64,000 nt of DNA from Pseudomonas taiwanensis DSM 21245 (GTDB lineage Bacteria; Pseudomonadota; Gammaproteobacteria; Pseudomonadales; Pseudomonadaceae): positions 1 to 64,000 of the forward strand of contig NZ_AUEC01000020.1 in NCBI RefSeq assembly GCF_000425785.1. The letters are read 5' to 3'. Below, in pieces: positions 7,856 through 17,524 of this stretch. Position 1 is the first letter of the stretch; every line of letters starts with the position of its first letter. The notes beneath the pieces are model-generated. The model worked only from the letters and a program-made list of their open reading frames with translations, did not search any database and was not told the DNA's origin. The position numbers were made by a program, and so were the translations under genes.

Positions 7856-9751
7856 ATGAAACATTCCCGTCTGCTTGCCTGGCTCTCGTGGCCGGTGCTG
7901 GCGCTGTGCAGCACCTTGGTATTGGCCGGTGCGCCCGCCGAGGCGAGCAAGGCCATGCATCTGCTCGACTACCTGAGCGCTGACTACCCGCCGACCGTGC
8001 GCGACGGCAACGTGGTCGACGAGAGTGAATACCGCGAGCAACAGGAGTTCAGCGCGGTGCTGGCGGAGCTGGTCAAAGGTTTGCCGGCCAATGCCGAGCA
8101 GGCCGCATTGGCGCAGGGTGTACAGACCCTGCGCCAGGCCATCGACCAGCGCCAGGATGGGGCGGTGGTCGCCAAGCAAGCGCGTCAGCTGGGCGCTCGC
8201 CTGGCTGTTGCCTATGAGGTCAGCCAAGCTCCGGTGATTACCCCGGACCCTGCACGTGGCGCATCGCTGTACGCGCAGAACTGCTCGATCTGCCACGGTG
8301 ACACCGGCGCGGGCGATGGTCCGGCCGGGGTGGGACTGGAGCCACCTCCCGCCAACCTGCGCAGCGCCGAGCGCCTGGATCGGTTGAGCCTGTTCGACCT
8401 TTACAACACGCTAGCACTGGGTATCGACGGCACCGAGATGCCCTCCTTCGCCGACCAGCTCGATGACCGTCAGCGCTGGGATGTGGCTGCGTACGTCGCC
8501 AGCTTCACCGCCGACCCGCAGGCTGCCAAGGGCGGGAAGACCTGGAACCTGGCCGATCTGGCCCGCCAGACGCCAGCGGAAGTCGCGGCCAGCCAGGGTA
8601 GCGACGCCGTCGCGGCGTTCCGTGCCCAGCGTGCCCAACCACCACAGGTCAAGCGTGGCCCGGCGCAGTTGCTCGAGTACACCGCCAGCACGCTGGACAA
8701 GAGCCTGGCGGCTTACCGCGAAGGTGATCACGATCAGGCCTATGACCTGTCGGTCGCTGCCTACCTGGAAGGCTTCGAGCTGGTGGAAAGCTCGCTGGAC
8801 AACATCGATAGCCAAGCGCGCAAGGAGACCGAAAAAGCCCTGATGGCCTACCGTCAGTCGTTGCAGGATGGCGTACCGGTGGCCCAGGCCGAACAGCGTC
8901 TGGTCGAGGCCAAGACCAAGCTCGACCAGGCCGCCAAGCTGCTGGGCAGCGATGGCCTGAGCTGGTCGTTGAGCTATATCTCCGGGTTGCTGATTCTGCT
9001 GCGTGAGGGCATCGAGGCGATTCTGGTGCTGGCGGCGATCCTCGCTTTCCTGCGCAACACCGGCCAGCAGTCGGCGGTGCGCAGCGTCAACGTCGGTTGG
9101 GGCCTGGCGTTGGCCGCGGGCTTCGCGACCTGGGCGTTGGCAGCGTATGTGATCGACGTAGGCGGCGCACAGCGCGAGCTGCTCGAAGGCAGTACGGCGC
9201 TGTTCGCCAGTGTCATGGTGTTGTGGCTTGGTGTGTGGATGCATGACCGCCGCCACGCCGCCGCATGGCAGAACTACATCAAGAGCTCGCTGGTCAGTGG
9301 CGGTGGGCGGTTTGGTTTCGCGGTGCTGGCGTTCTTCTCGGTGTACCGCGAGCTGTTCGAAGTGATCCTGTTCTATGAAACCCTGTGGTTGCAGGCAGGC
9401 CCGGCGGGTCACCAGGCAGTGCTGGCCGGTGGCGCCACGGCACTGGTGTTGCTGATGGGGTTGGCCTGGGTGATTCTGCGAGGTTCGGCGAAGCTGCCGC
9501 TGTCGCTGTTCTTCAGTATCAACGCCGCGCTGTTGTGCGCGCTGTCGGTGGTGTTCGCCGGGCATGGCGTGAAGGCGCTGCAAGAGGCTGGCGTGCTGGG
9601 CACACGGCCAGTGTCGTTCTTCGAGTTCGATTGGCTGGGGATTCATGCCGATGCCTATTCGCTGGCGGCGCAGGTGGTGGCGGTGATGGCTATCGTTGTG
9701 TTGTATGGGCGCAGTCGCCTGGCCGAGAAGCGCCGGGCCGCGGCGAGCTGA
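7856..9751 (+). CDS. Cytochrome c domain-FTR1 family iron permease
   Basis: The 631-residue protein joins a signal peptide (about 1-30), an N-terminal helical region, a c-type cytochrome domain with haem motif CSICH (143-147) and distal Met candidate in GTEMPSF, an alpha-helical linker, and a C-terminal FTR1/EfeU permease of about seven membrane helices. Both ferric-binding REXXE motifs of FTR1 are present: REGIE at 383-387 and RELFE at 498-502. EfeU-type permeases import iron coupled to ferrous oxidation; here the fused haem domain could replace the separate oxidase. I chose ATG 7856 (GAGA 6 nt upstream, classical signal peptide); ATG 7823, preceded by GGAAG, is a possible alternative. Confidence 0.9.
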   Translation: MKHSRLLAWLSWPVLALCSTLVLAGAPAEASKAMHLLDYLSADYPPTVRDGNVVDESEYREQQEFSAVLAELVKGLPANAEQAALAQGVQTLRQAIDQRQDGAVVAKQARQLGARLAVAYEVSQAPVITPDPARGASLYAQNCSICHGDTGAGDGPAGVGLEPPPANLRSAERLDRLSLFDLYNTLALGIDGTEMPSFADQLDDRQRWDVAAYVASFTADPQAAKGGKTWNLADLARQTPAEVAASQGSDAVAAFRAQRAQPPQVKRGPAQLLEYTASTLDKSLAAYREGDHDQAYDLSVAAYLEGFELVESSLDNIDSQARKETEKALMAYRQSLQDGVPVAQAEQRLVEAKTKLDQAAKLLGSDGLSWSLSYISGLLILLREGIEAILVLAAILAFLRNTGQQSAVRSVNVGWGLALAAGFATWALAAYVIDVGGAQRELLEGSTALFASVMVLWLGVWMHDRRHAAAWQNYIKSSLVSGGGRFGFAVLAFFSVYRELFEVILFYETLWLQAGPAGHQAVLAGGATALVLLMGLAWVILRGSAKLPLSLFFSINAALLCALSVVFAGHGVKALQEAGVLGTRPVSFFEFDWLGIHADAYSLAAQVVAVMAIVVLYGRSRLAEKRRAAAS

Positions 9752-9837
9752 CTACAGTGTGGGCCGCTTCGCGGGTTTACCCAGGAAAGGGCCGGACCTG
9801 ACACAATGCCGACCTCACAGAAGATGGGACAAGTTGC

Positions 9838-10290
9838 ATGCGTGTATGGATCGATGCCGACGCCTGCCCCAAGGCAGCCAAGGACCTGATCGTCAAATTC
9901 GCCCTCAAGCGCAAGATCGAGGTGGTGATGGTGGCTGGCCAGGCCGTGGCCAAGCCGGCCTTCGCCCTGGTGCGGCTGATCGTGGTGCCAAGCGGTATGG
10001 ATGCGGCGGACGACTATCTGGTCGAGAATGCCGTGCCCGGGGAACTGGTCATCTGCAGTGATGTGCCGTTGGCCGACCGCTTGATCAAGAAGGGCGTGGC
10101 CGCGCTCGACCCCAGGGGGCGCGAGTTCGATGAGCGCAACATGGGCGAGCGGCTGGCAGTGCGCAACCTGTTTACCGAGTTGCGTGAGCAAGGACAGGTA
10201 GGGGGCGGGCAAGCGCCCTACGGCGAGAAGGAAAAGCAGGCATTTGCCAATGCGCTGGACCGGATTTTGACGCGTTTGTCGAAAGGGTAG
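9838..10290 (+). CDS. yaiI: YaiI/YqxD family protein (DUF188)
   Basis: The 150-residue protein matches UPF0178/DUF188: it begins MRVWIDADACPKAAKDLI, has PSGMDAADDYLVENAVPGELVICSDVPLADRLI in the middle and RGREFDERNMGERLAVRNL later. The spaced acidic residues (Asp6, Asp8 and the SDVPLAD aspartates) resemble a PIN-like nuclease fold. No reaction has been shown for the family. It is a single gene, convergent with elbB. Confidence 0.92.
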   Translation: MRVWIDADACPKAAKDLIVKFALKRKIEVVMVAGQAVAKPAFALVRLIVVPSGMDAADDYLVENAVPGELVICSDVPLADRLIKKGVAALDPRGREFDERNMGERLAVRNLFTELREQGQVGGGQAPYGEKEKQAFANALDRILTRLSKG

Positions 10291-10309
10291 TGGGGCCAAT
10301 GGCCGGCGA

Positions 10310-10348
10310 GCCGGCCCCTGCAGTCACCGCAACGGTGGAGGGGCCGGC
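10310..10348. terminator. Hairpin between convergent yaiI and elbB
   Basis: GCCGGCCCCT (10310-10319) pairs with AGGGGCCGGC (10339-10348), and an inner CACCG/CGGTG stem extends it. There is no clear T-run, so it may be a Rho-independent terminator of weak type or a transcript-stabilising structure serving both genes. Confidence 0.5.
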
Positions 10349-10384
10349 GCACTGGCGATCGCCTGTGAAGCAGGCGCAAGGCGC

Positions 10385-11059
10385 TTACTGCTCGCCTTCG
10401 TGGGTCAGCTCCAGCACCCGGTCCACCAGCTTGTAGATACCGCCCGCCGCTTCGCTGATCGATTGGGCCAGCATGTAGGCCGGGGTGGTCACCAGCTTGC
10501 GCTGGGTGTCTTCGACGATGTCGTGCACATCGCACTCTTCATGGGTCCCGCCCATCTTCGCCACCGCCGCAGCGGTGCCGGCATCGTTGCCAATGGTGCA
10601 GACCACGCCAGGGCCATAGATCTTGGCCGCCAGGGCGGGCGAAATGCAGATCAGGCCAACCGGTTTGCAGGCGTCGGCAAAGGCTTCGGCCAGGGCCAGC
10701 ACGTCCGGATTGACGGAGCAGTTGGCGCCCTCGACGGCAAAGTTCGAGAGGTTCTTCGCCGCGCCGAAACCGCCCGGTACGATCAGCGCGTCGAAGTCTT
10801 CGACCTTGGCTTCGCGGATGTCCTTCACCTCACCACGTGCGATGCGCGCCGACTCAACCAGCACATTGCGTGACTCGGGCATTGCCTCGCCAGTCAGGTG
10901 GTTGATCACATGCATCTGCGCAATGTTCGGCGCGAAGCACTGCACCTGCGCTCCGCGCTGGTCGAGGCGCAGCAGGGTGATCACGCTTTCATGGATTTCG
11001 GCGCCGTCGTAAACGCCACAGCCGGAAAGAATCACCGCTACTTTTTTCGTCATGCTCAT
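10385..11059 (-). CDS. elbB: Isoprenoid biosynthesis glyoxalase ElbB
   Basis: The 224-residue protein belongs to the DJ-1/PfpI superfamily and closely follows ElbB (sigma cross-reacting protein 27A): KVAVILSGCGVYDGAEIHE at the start, DALIVPGGFGAAKNLSNFA in the middle and GLICISPALAAKI around the conserved nucleophile position. ElbB has glyoxalase-like activity in E. coli and was linked to isoprenoid production; its physiological role is still loosely defined. It is transcribed alone, divergent from the sterol desaturase-like gene. Confidence 0.93.
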   Translation of the reverse strand: MSMTKKVAVILSGCGVYDGAEIHESVITLLRLDQRGAQVQCFAPNIAQMHVINHLTGEAMPESRNVLVESARIARGEVKDIREAKVEDFDALIVPGGFGAAKNLSNFAVEGANCSVNPDVLALAEAFADACKPVGLICISPALAAKIYGPGVVCTIGNDAGTAAAVAKMGGTHEECDVHDIVEDTQRKLVTTPAYMLAQSISEAAGGIYKLVDRVLELTHEGEQ

Positions 11060-11165
11060 TACTCCAGTGTCGAGGCGCTAAATGTCCTCTAGTTTGGCAG
11101 ATGTCGCCATAGGGTTTCCTGTGGCCGCGGCCTAATCTCTTCAGATCATGCCGGAGCCGTTGCCC

Positions 11166-12461
11166 ATGGACCTGATTCTGCTGGCCGTGCCGTTCTTCTT
11201 TGTGCTGATCGCTGTCGAACTGGTGGCTGACCTGGTGCGTGGCCAACGCAATTTCACCGTGGCCGACTCGATCAACAGCCTGAGCACGGGGGTGCTGTCG
11301 ACCAGCACCGGGCTGCTGACCAAAGGGGTTGGGCTGGTGACCTACGCCGTGGCCTGGGAGCACCTGGCGTTGCTGCGTTTGCCAGAGCAGGCCGGGTGGG
11401 TATGGCTGCTGGCATTCGTGCTGTATGACCTGTGCTACTACTGGCTGCACCGCCTGGGGCACGAGCGCAACGTGCTGTGGGCGGCCCATTCGGTGCATCA
11501 CCAGAGTGAGGAATACAACCTCACCACCGCCCTGCGCCAGACCAGCAGCGGTTTCATTTTTTCGTGGGTCTTCTACCTGCCTCTGGCCTTGGTCGGCGTC
11601 CCGCCGGTGGTGTTCATCACCGTAGCGTCGCTGAATTTGCTGTACCAGTTCTGGGTGCACACCCGGCACATACCTAAACTGGGTTGGCTCGAGTGGGTGC
11701 TGATCACGCCATCCAACCATCGCGTCCACCATGCGCAGAATCCTGCTTACTTGGATCGTAACTATGGCGGCGTGTTCATTCTCTGGGACCGCTTGTTCGG
11801 TACCTTCAAGGAGGAAGACCCGGCCGAGCCCGTGGTGTTCGGCGTGACCACGCCACTGGCCAGCTGGAATCCGTTGTGGGCCAACCTGCAGTTCTACGCC
11901 CAGCTTTGGCACGATGCATGTCGCACCCATCGCTTTTGGGACAAGCTGCGCATCTGGTTCATGCCCACTGGCTGGCGGCCGGCCGATGTCGCGGCTGGTT
12001 ATCCACAGGCCAAGCAGGACCTGGCGTCGTTTCGCAAGTTCGACGTGGTCATCGGGCGTGCGCAACAGCGCTACGTGGTGGCGCAGTTTGCGGTGCACGT
12101 CGCGTTGGGCAGTTACTTGATGGGGGTGGCAGAGCAGGTGACGACTGGCGCCCTGGTGCTGGGCTGGTCGGTAATGGCGTTTGGTTTGTTCGTGCTGGGC
12201 GCGATGCTGGAAAACCGCCGCTGGGCGCCGCGTCTGGAACTGGCGCGCCTGGTCTGCAACGTACCGGCGCTCTACCTGGCTGGCGTGCTGGGCTTAGCGC
12301 CGGTCACGGTGCTGGTCTGGGGCTTGCTCCTGGCCTACAGCTTGGCCTGCCTCTGGGCCCTGGCCATTTGCCGCCGCCTTGCGCTCGGCACGCAGGGTGC
12401 GGAACCGTCGGCGCAGCCACAACAGGCCGCCCAGCACCAGAAGGCCGCCAAGCACCCATAG
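11166..12461 (+). CDS. Sterol desaturase / fatty acid hydroxylase family membrane protein
   Basis: The 431-residue membrane protein has the histidine clusters of di-iron fatty acid hydroxylases: HRLGH (95-99), HSVHH (108-112) and HRVHH (185-189), the last followed by AQNPAYLDRNYGG. Several membrane helices precede and follow them, and an extra C-terminal helical block is present (about 315-415). The family inserts hydroxyl groups or double bonds into lipids; the substrate cannot be read from the sequence. Start 11166 is chosen over 11148 because GGAG lies 9 nt before it. The last 168 nt overlap, tail to tail, with the DedA gene; this tail (rich in Ala/Gln/Lys) may be a non-conserved extension. 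Confidence 0.88.
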   Translation: MDLILLAVPFFFVLIAVELVADLVRGQRNFTVADSINSLSTGVLSTSTGLLTKGVGLVTYAVAWEHLALLRLPEQAGWVWLLAFVLYDLCYYWLHRLGHERNVLWAAHSVHHQSEEYNLTTALRQTSSGFIFSWVFYLPLALVGVPPVVFITVASLNLLYQFWVHTRHIPKLGWLEWVLITPSNHRVHHAQNPAYLDRNYGGVFILWDRLFGTFKEEDPAEPVVFGVTTPLASWNPLWANLQFYAQLWHDACRTHRFWDKLRIWFMPTGWRPADVAAGYPQAKQDLASFRKFDVVIGRAQQRYVVAQFAVHVALGSYLMGVAEQVTTGALVLGWSVMAFGLFVLGAMLENRRWAPRLELARLVCNVPALYLAGVLGLAPVTVLVWGLLLAYSLACLWALAICRRLALGTQGAEPSAQPQQAAQHQKAAKHP

Positions 12462-12938
12462 CTCGTACTTCTTCACATTGCCCAGCAGGCCTTCGAGGAT
12501 GGCGCCGAAGTGATAGGCGGCCGCGCCCAATGCCAGGGCCCAGACCGCAGCACCGATGCCGTTGAGCAGCAAGTAGCGGCGCGGCGGGTAGCCGGACAGC
12601 CCGATCGCTACCGGCATGACCGTACGCAGGCCATACACGAAGCGGAAGCTCAGCACCCAGATGTCGGGATGTCGGCGAATGTGGTCCAGCGCTCGGTCGC
12701 CCATGGCCTGCCAGCGGGGCTTGCGCGCCAGAATCTTGCGGCCGTGGCGACGGCCCATGAAGTACCACAGCTGGTCGCCAGCGTAGCTGCCGAAGAACGC
12801 GGTCAGCACGACCAGGTTGATGTCCATGTAACCGCGGAACGCAAGGAATCCCGCAAGCACCAGGATGGTCTCGCCTTCGAAGAAGGTGCCAAGAAAGAGG
12901 GCGAAGTAGCCGAAATCCTGCAGGAATTGTTGAAGCAT
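12294..12938 (-). CDS. DedA family membrane protein
   Basis: The 214-residue protein has the DedA (SNARE-associated/VTT) signature: ETILVLAGFLAFRGYMDINLVVLTAFFGSYAGDQLWYFMGRRHG, then a re-entrant region with FRFVYGLRTVMPVAIGLSG. DedA proteins are inner-membrane proteins that some members use to flip phosphatidylethanolamine or undecaprenyl phosphate and that support envelope energetics. I chose the internal ATG at 12938 (MLQQFLQDFGYF) because longer upstream sequence in frame lacks family character. The C-terminal, charged tail lies within the overlap with the convergent upstream gene. Confidence 0.9.
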   Translation of the reverse strand: MLQQFLQDFGYFALFLGTFFEGETILVLAGFLAFRGYMDINLVVLTAFFGSYAGDQLWYFMGRRHGRKILARKPRWQAMGDRALDHIRRHPDIWVLSFRFVYGLRTVMPVAIGLSGYPPRRYLLLNGIGAAVWALALGAAAYHFGAILEGLLGNVKKYELWVLGGLLVLGGLLWLRRRFRTLRAERKAAANGQGPEAGQAVGQEQAPDQHRDRR

Positions 12939-13072
12939 TTTCTGAGGTGCTGGCGAAATGAACGCGCAGCCTACCCCTTCGCGCGCATTCGTGAAAGTGT
13001 CCAAATGTGTCTCGACGTGAACAATCCCTGTGCGGACAATGCCTGCGGCCATAAGTCGCGACTTGCCTTGGT

Positions 13073-13093
13073 ATGTAACACAGGCGTCATAAT
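13073..13093 (+). promoter_or_regulatory. Possible weak PHO box and -10 in front of ppk
   Basis: ATGTAAC-acag-GCGTCAT has the 7-4-7 spacing of a PHO box and matches about 9 of 14 consensus positions; it overlaps a -10-like CATAAT at 13088-13093. The match is marginal, but phosphate control of ppk would be physiologically sensible. Confidence 0.3.
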
Positions 13094-13152
13094 GGCCGCT
13101 TATCGTGCCGCTCAATTGATGATAGGGCGTTAACGTCCTCCAGGAACGCCAG

Positions 13153-15387
13153 ATGAATAATGAAGTGCTAACCCCTGTCGCGATCAAGGACGCCCAGGCT
13201 CTTCCCGAAGAAATGGTGCAGACCCCGCCGGACCTGCCAGAGGCACCGGAACCTGTGGTCGAGGCCACTGCCACGCCAGCCCCCGCGCCAGCACCGGCAA
13301 TCGCCATTCCGAGCCTGGACGACAGCAGCCTGTACATTCATCGCGAGCTTTCGCAGCTGCAATTCAATATCCGAGTGCTGGAGCAGGCGCTGGATGAGTC
13401 CTATCCGCTGCTCGAACGCCTCAAGTTCTTGCTGATCTTCTCCAGCAACCTGGACGAATTCTTCGAAATCCGTGTTGCCGGCCTGAAGAAGCAGATCAAC
13501 TTTGCCCGGGAACAAGCCGGTGCCGATGGCCTGCAGCCGCACCAGGCGCTGGCACGGATCAGCGAGCTGGTGCACGGCGAGGTGGACCGTCAATACGCGA
13601 TCCTCAACGATGTGCTGTTGCCGGAGCTGGAAAAACACCAGATCCGCTTCATCCGCCGCCGTTACTGGACGCCCAAGCTCAAGACCTGGGTGCGTCGTTA
13701 CTTCCGCGACGAGATCGCGCCGATCATCACCCCCATTGGCCTCGACCCGACGCACCCGTTCCCGTTGCTGGTGAACAAGAGCCTCAACTTCATCGTCGAG
13801 CTCGAAGGTGTCGACGCCTTCGGCCGCGACTCGGGCCTGGCGATCATCCCGGCCCCGCGGTTGCTGCCACGGGTCATTCGCGTACCTGAGGACGTGGGGG
13901 GGGCAGGCGACAACTATGTGTTCCTGTCGTCGATGATCCACGCTCACGCCGACGACTTGTTCCAGGGCATGAAGGTCAAGGGCTGCTACCAGTTCCGCCT
14001 GACGCGAAACGCTGACCTCGCGCTGGACTCCGAAGAGGTCGACGACCTGGCCCGTGCTTTGCGCGGTGAACTGTTTTCGCGTCGTTACGGCGACGCCGTG
14101 CGTCTGGAAGTGGCCGACACCTGCCCGAAGCACCTGTCCGACTACCTGCTCAAGCAGTTCAGCCTCAGCGAGAGCGAGCTGTATCAAGTCAATGGTCCGG
14201 TCAACCTGACCCGCCTGTTCAGCATCACAGGCCTGGATAGCCATCCTGAACTGCAGTACACCCCGTTCACCCCGGCGATTCCCAAGCTGCTGCAGAACGC
14301 CGACAACATCTTCAGCGTGATCGGCAAGCAGGATGTACTGCTGATGCACCCGTTCGAGTCGTTCACCCCGGTGATCGACCTGCTGCGACAGGCTGCCAAG
14401 GACCCGCATGTGCTTGCCGTGCGCCAGACGCTGTACCGCTCCGGCGCCAACTCGGAGATCGTCGATGCGTTGGTGGACGCAGCGCGCAACGGCAAGGAGG
14501 TCACCGCGGTGATCGAGTTGCGTGCGCGCTTCGATGAAGAGTCCAACCTGCAAATGGCCAGCCGTCTGCAGGCAGCTGGCGCGGTGGTGATCTATGGCGT
14601 GGTGGGCTTCAAGACCCACGCCAAGATGATGCTGATCCTGCGCCGCGAGCAGGGAGAGATCGTCCGTTATGCACATCTGGGTACTGGTAACTACCATGCC
14701 GGCAACGCCCGGTTGTACACCGACTACAGCCTGCTCACCTCCGACGATGCCCTGACCGAGGACGTGGGCAAGCTGTTCAGCCAGCTGATTGGCATGGGCA
14801 AGACACTGCGCATGAAAAAGCTGCTGCATGCGCCGTTCACGTTGAAGAAGGGCATGCTCGACATGATTGCCCGCGAGACGCAGTTCGCCCTCGAAGGCAA
14901 GCCGGCGCACATCATCGCCAAGTTCAACTCGCTGACCGATGCGAAGGTCATCAAGGCGCTGTACAAGGCCAGCCAGTCTGGCGTGAAAATCGACCTGGTG
15001 GTGCGTGGCATGTGCTGCCTGCGGCCGGGCATTCCCGGGGTGTCGCACAACATCCAGGTACGTTCGATCATCGGCCGCTTCCTGGAGCACACCCGGGTGT
15101 TCTACTTCCTCAATGGAGGCGAAGAGCAGATCTACCTGTCCAGTGCCGACTGGATGGAGCGAAACCTCGACAAGCGTGTGGAGACCTGCTTCCCGGTAGA
15201 AGGCAAGAAGTTGCTGCTGCGGGTTAAGAAGGAGCTGGAAGGTTACCTGACCGACAACACCCATGCCTGGGTCCTGCAATCGGACGGCCGCTACGTGCGC
15301 ACCGCCCCGACCGGTAACCAGAACCCTCGCAGTGCCCAGGCCGCTCTGCTGGAGCGCCTGAGCAACCCGGTCCTCAACGTACGCTGA
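13153..15387 (+). CDS. ppk: Polyphosphate kinase 1
   Basis: The 744-residue protein is PPK1, which polymerises the gamma-phosphate of ATP into inorganic polyphosphate at the membrane. After a nonconserved Pro/Ala-rich N-terminus of about 50 residues comes the N domain ([34 protein letters not shown]), then the two phospholipase-D-like catalytic domains. The autophosphorylated histidine is H489 in FKTHAKM and the second catalytic histidine is H646 in [10 protein letters not shown]. Its 3' end overlaps that of ppx by 14 nt in the opposite direction, so synthesis and degradation genes face each other. Confidence 0.98.
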   Translation: MNNEVLTPVAIKDAQALPEEMVQTPPDLPEAPEPVVEATATPAPAPAPAIAIPSLDDSSLYIHRELSQLQFNIRVLEQALDESYPLLERLKFLLIFSSNLDEFFEIRVAGLKKQINFAREQAGADGLQPHQALARISELVHGEVDRQYAILNDVLLPELEKHQIRFIRRRYWTPKLKTWVRRYFRDEIAPIITPIGLDPTHPFPLLVNKSLNFIVELEGVDAFGRDSGLAIIPAPRLLPRVIRVPEDVGGAGDNYVFLSSMIHAHADDLFQGMKVKGCYQFRLTRNADLALDSEEVDDLARALRGELFSRRYGDAVRLEVADTCPKHLSDYLLKQFSLSESELYQVNGPVNLTRLFSITGLDSHPELQYTPFTPAIPKLLQNADNIFSVIGKQDVLLMHPFESFTPVIDLLRQAAKDPHVLAVRQTLYRSGANSEIVDALVDAARNGKEVTAVIELRARFDEESNLQMASRLQAAGAVVIYGVVGFKTHAKMMLILRREQGEIVRYAHLGTGNYHAGNARLYTDYSLLTSDDALTEDVGKLFSQLIGMGKTLRMKKLLHAPFTLKKGMLDMIARETQFALEGKPAHIIAKFNSLTDAKVIKALYKASQSGVKIDLVVRGMCCLRPGIPGVSHNIQVRSIIGRFLEHTRVFYFLNGGEEQIYLSSADWMERNLDKRVETCFPVEGKKLLLRVKKELEGYLTDNTHAWVLQSDGRYVRTAPTGNQNPRSAQAALLERLSNPVLNVR

Positions 15388-16876
15388 GGACGAAGCCGAC
15401 CCGGGTCAGCCACTCCGCTTCGTTGGCGAAGTCGGCCTGGGTCAGCTGGTTTTGCTCCAGCCAACCATTGGGGAAGGCCACATCCAGCGATTGCTCGCCA
15501 GCCTGCAGTGACACGGTGGGCATCTGTTGGGTGCCACGGATGTGGTGGAACAGAATGGCGAAACGCAGCAGCACGCACAGACGCAGCAGCTTCACACCTT
15601 CCTCGCCCAGTTCGGCGAACTTGTCCTTGGGGATGTTGCGCCGATGGCCACGCACCAGCAGGGCCATCATCTGCTGGTCTTCGCGCGAGAAGCCGGCAAG
15701 GTCGGAGTGCTCGACCAGGTAGGCGCCATGCTTGTGGTAATGGTAGTGAGCGATATCCAGGCCAATTTCATGGATTTTGGCTGCCCATCCCAGTAGATCG
15801 CGCCAGTTACCGTCTTCCAGGTCCCACGCCTTGGCCACTTGGTCGAAGGCATGCAGTGCCTTGCGCTCCACGCGAGCAGCTTGGCCCTGGTCGACGTGGT
15901 AACGCTCCATCAACGAATTGAGTGTGCGCTCGCGCACATCTTCGTGGTGATGGCGGCCGAGCAGGTCGAACAGCACGCCTTCACGCAGGGCACCGTCGCA
16001 ATGGTCCATGCGTTGCAGTTCCAGGGCGTCGAAGATGGCTTCGAGAATCGCAAGGCCGGCCGGGAAGATGGCGCGGCGGTCCGGTTTGACCCCTTCAAAG
16101 TCGATCTTGTCGACGTCGCCGAGCTTGAACAGTTTGCGTTTGACCCAGGCCAGGCCTTCGGCGTTGACTTCGCCGTTGCCCAGGTTGCAGGCCTTGATCG
16201 CGGCGCCGATGGCGCGAATGGTGCCGGACGAGCCGATGGCTTCATCCCAGGTCAGTCGGTGCAGGGCATTCTCGATGCTCATCAGCTCCAGGCGCGCCGC
16301 CGTGTAGGCCTGTGCATAGCGCGCCGGGGTGATCTTGCCATCGCGGAAATAGCGCTGGGTGAAGCTCACGCAGCCCATTTGCAGGCTTTCGCGCAGTAGC
16401 GGTTCGAATCGCTGGCCAATGATGAACTCGGTGCTGCCGCCGCCAATGTCGGCCACCAGGCGTTTGCCGGGGGTGTCGGCCAGGGTATGGGAGACACCGA
16501 GGTAGATGAGGCGAGCCTCTTCGCGGCCGGAGATCACCTCCACTGGGTGGCCCAGAATGGCCTCCGCGCGCTGGATGAACTCATTGCGGTTGCGCGCTTC
16601 GCGCAGGGCGTTGGTGCCGACGATGCGCACGGCGCCGGAAGGCATACCGTTGATCAGTTGAGCGAAGCGCTTGAGGCATTCGAGCCCCCGTTGCATGGCT
16701 TCTTCGCTCAGCAGACGATCCTCGCCGATGCCGGCGGCCAGCTGAACCTTCTCGCCAAGCCGTTCAAGAATACGGATCTCGGTGTGGTGAGCCTTGGCCA
16801 CGACCATGTGAAAACTGTTGGAGCCAAGGTCGATGGCGGCGATCAGAGACAGGTTCTTCGCGGTTGTTTGCGGCAT
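15374..16876 (-). CDS. ppx: Exopolyphosphatase
   Basis: The 500-residue protein is a Ppx/GppA phosphatase with the ASKHA fold: the first phosphate loop is [16 protein letters not shown], the second [14 protein letters not shown], and the C-terminal half carries an HD-like helical domain ([19 protein letters not shown]). It releases phosphate processively from the end of polyphosphate. I chose ATG 16876 ([18 protein letters not shown]); further upstream in-frame sequence is not protein-like. It is convergent with ppk and divergent from trxA. Confidence 0.97.
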   Translation of the reverse strand: MPQTTAKNLSLIAAIDLGSNSFHMVVAKAHHTEIRILERLGEKVQLAAGIGEDRLLSEEAMQRGLECLKRFAQLINGMPSGAVRIVGTNALREARNRNEFIQRAEAILGHPVEVISGREEARLIYLGVSHTLADTPGKRLVADIGGGSTEFIIGQRFEPLLRESLQMGCVSFTQRYFRDGKITPARYAQAYTAARLELMSIENALHRLTWDEAIGSSGTIRAIGAAIKACNLGNGEVNAEGLAWVKRKLFKLGDVDKIDFEGVKPDRRAIFPAGLAILEAIFDALELQRMDHCDGALREGVLFDLLGRHHHEDVRERTLNSLMERYHVDQGQAARVERKALHAFDQVAKAWDLEDGNWRDLLGWAAKIHEIGLDIAHYHYHKHGAYLVEHSDLAGFSREDQQMMALLVRGHRRNIPKDKFAELGEEGVKLLRLCVLLRFAILFHHIRGTQQMPTVSLQAGEQSLDVAFPNGWLEQNQLTQADFANEAEWLTRVGFVLSVR

Positions 16877-17054
16877 GATCTGAGTGTTCTCGGTCGTTAA
16901 CCTGGCAATCGTGCCACGATACGTGGCTGTCGCCAACGCGGGGCACGCCAAGGTTTGATGCAAGGCAATGTGCCATTCGATGCTATGACACTTATGTGAC
17001 GGTTTCGATTCGCGGCGTCTTGCACAACTATAGTTACACTCAATCGTCCGTGAC

Positions 17055-17083
17055 TTCCTGTAGGCAGCCTGTGCGGCTATGAT
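17055..17083 (+). promoter_or_regulatory. Candidate sigma-70 promoter of trxA
   Basis: TTCCTG (17055-17060), a 17-nt spacer, then TATGAT (17078-17083) in the context GGCTATGATGGG, a -10 form that also occurs before argE and the Lrp gene in this window. It lies 37 nt before the trxA start. Confidence 0.5.
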
Positions 17084-17119
17084 GGGCCACGTTTTTTGCT
17101 TACGACCCTGGAGATATCC

Positions 17120-17449
17120 ATGAGCAGCGATCTGATCAAACACGTCACCGACGCCACCTTCGAAGCCGAAGTCCTGCAGGCTCAAGGCCCGGTGCTGGTC
17201 GACTACTGGGCTGAATGGTGCGGTCCATGCAAGATGATCGCTCCGGTTCTGGACGACATAGCCGCCACCTACGAAGGTAAACTGACCGTCGCCAAGCTGA
17301 ACATCGACGACAACCAGGAAACCCCGGCCAAGCATGGCGTGCGTGGCATCCCGACCCTGATGCTGTTCAAGAACGGCAACGTCGAAGCTACCAAGGTCGG
17401 CGCTCTGTCCAAATCCCAGCTGGCTGCGTTCCTCGACGCCCATCTGTGA
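17120..17449 (+). CDS. trxA: Thioredoxin 1
   Basis: The 109-residue protein is classical thioredoxin: active site WCGPC at residues 33-37, [18 protein letters not shown] around it, the cis-proline loop [11 protein letters not shown], and the usual length. It reduces protein disulfides in the cytoplasm and serves ribonucleotide reductase and others. ATG 17120 ([11 protein letters not shown]) is preceded by GGAG at about 6 nt; a longer frame from 17096 has no family support. A strong terminator follows at once, so it is mainly monocistronic, upstream of rho as in many pseudomonads. Confidence 0.98.
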   Translation: MSSDLIKHVTDATFEAEVLQAQGPVLVDYWAEWCGPCKMIAPVLDDIAATYEGKLTVAKLNIDDNQETPAKHGVRGIPTLMLFKNGNVEATKVGALSKSQLAAFLDAHL

Positions 17450-17454
17450 TGTGA

Positions 17455-17480
17455 AAAAGCCCCGCGAATGCGGGGCTTTT
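17455..17480 (+). terminator. Intrinsic terminator after trxA
   Basis: A perfect 11-bp stem AAAAGCCCCGC/GCGGGGCTTTT closes the GAAT loop and is followed by CTTTT. It starts 5 nt after the trxA stop and separates trxA from rho. Confidence 0.93.
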
Positions 17481-17494
17481 CTTTTGCTCGACGA

Positions 17495-17524
17495 CCCTGT
17501 GGGAGCGGGATCCCCCGCGAATCC
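17495..17524. repeat. Single REP element
   Basis: CCCTGTGGGAGCGGG...CCCGCGAA matches the P. putida-type REP (palindromic core around GAGCGGG and CCCGCG). It occurs singly, between the trxA terminator and the rho leader. Confidence 0.7.

Noticed and set aside
9763..9795. REP copy after the FTR1 gene
   Set aside because: Only a fragment (GGGCCGCTTCGCGGGTTTACCC) is left; the second half of the palindrome is missing, so I do not list it as an element.
12939..13337. N-terminal extension of DedA
   Set aside because: The extension is Gly/Ala/Ser-rich, lacks family sequence and runs into the ppk coding region.
13168..15279. 703-codon open frame antisense to ppk
   Set aside because: Very GC-rich DNA produces long antisense frames; the sense protein is complete PPK1 and the antisense translation has no domain.
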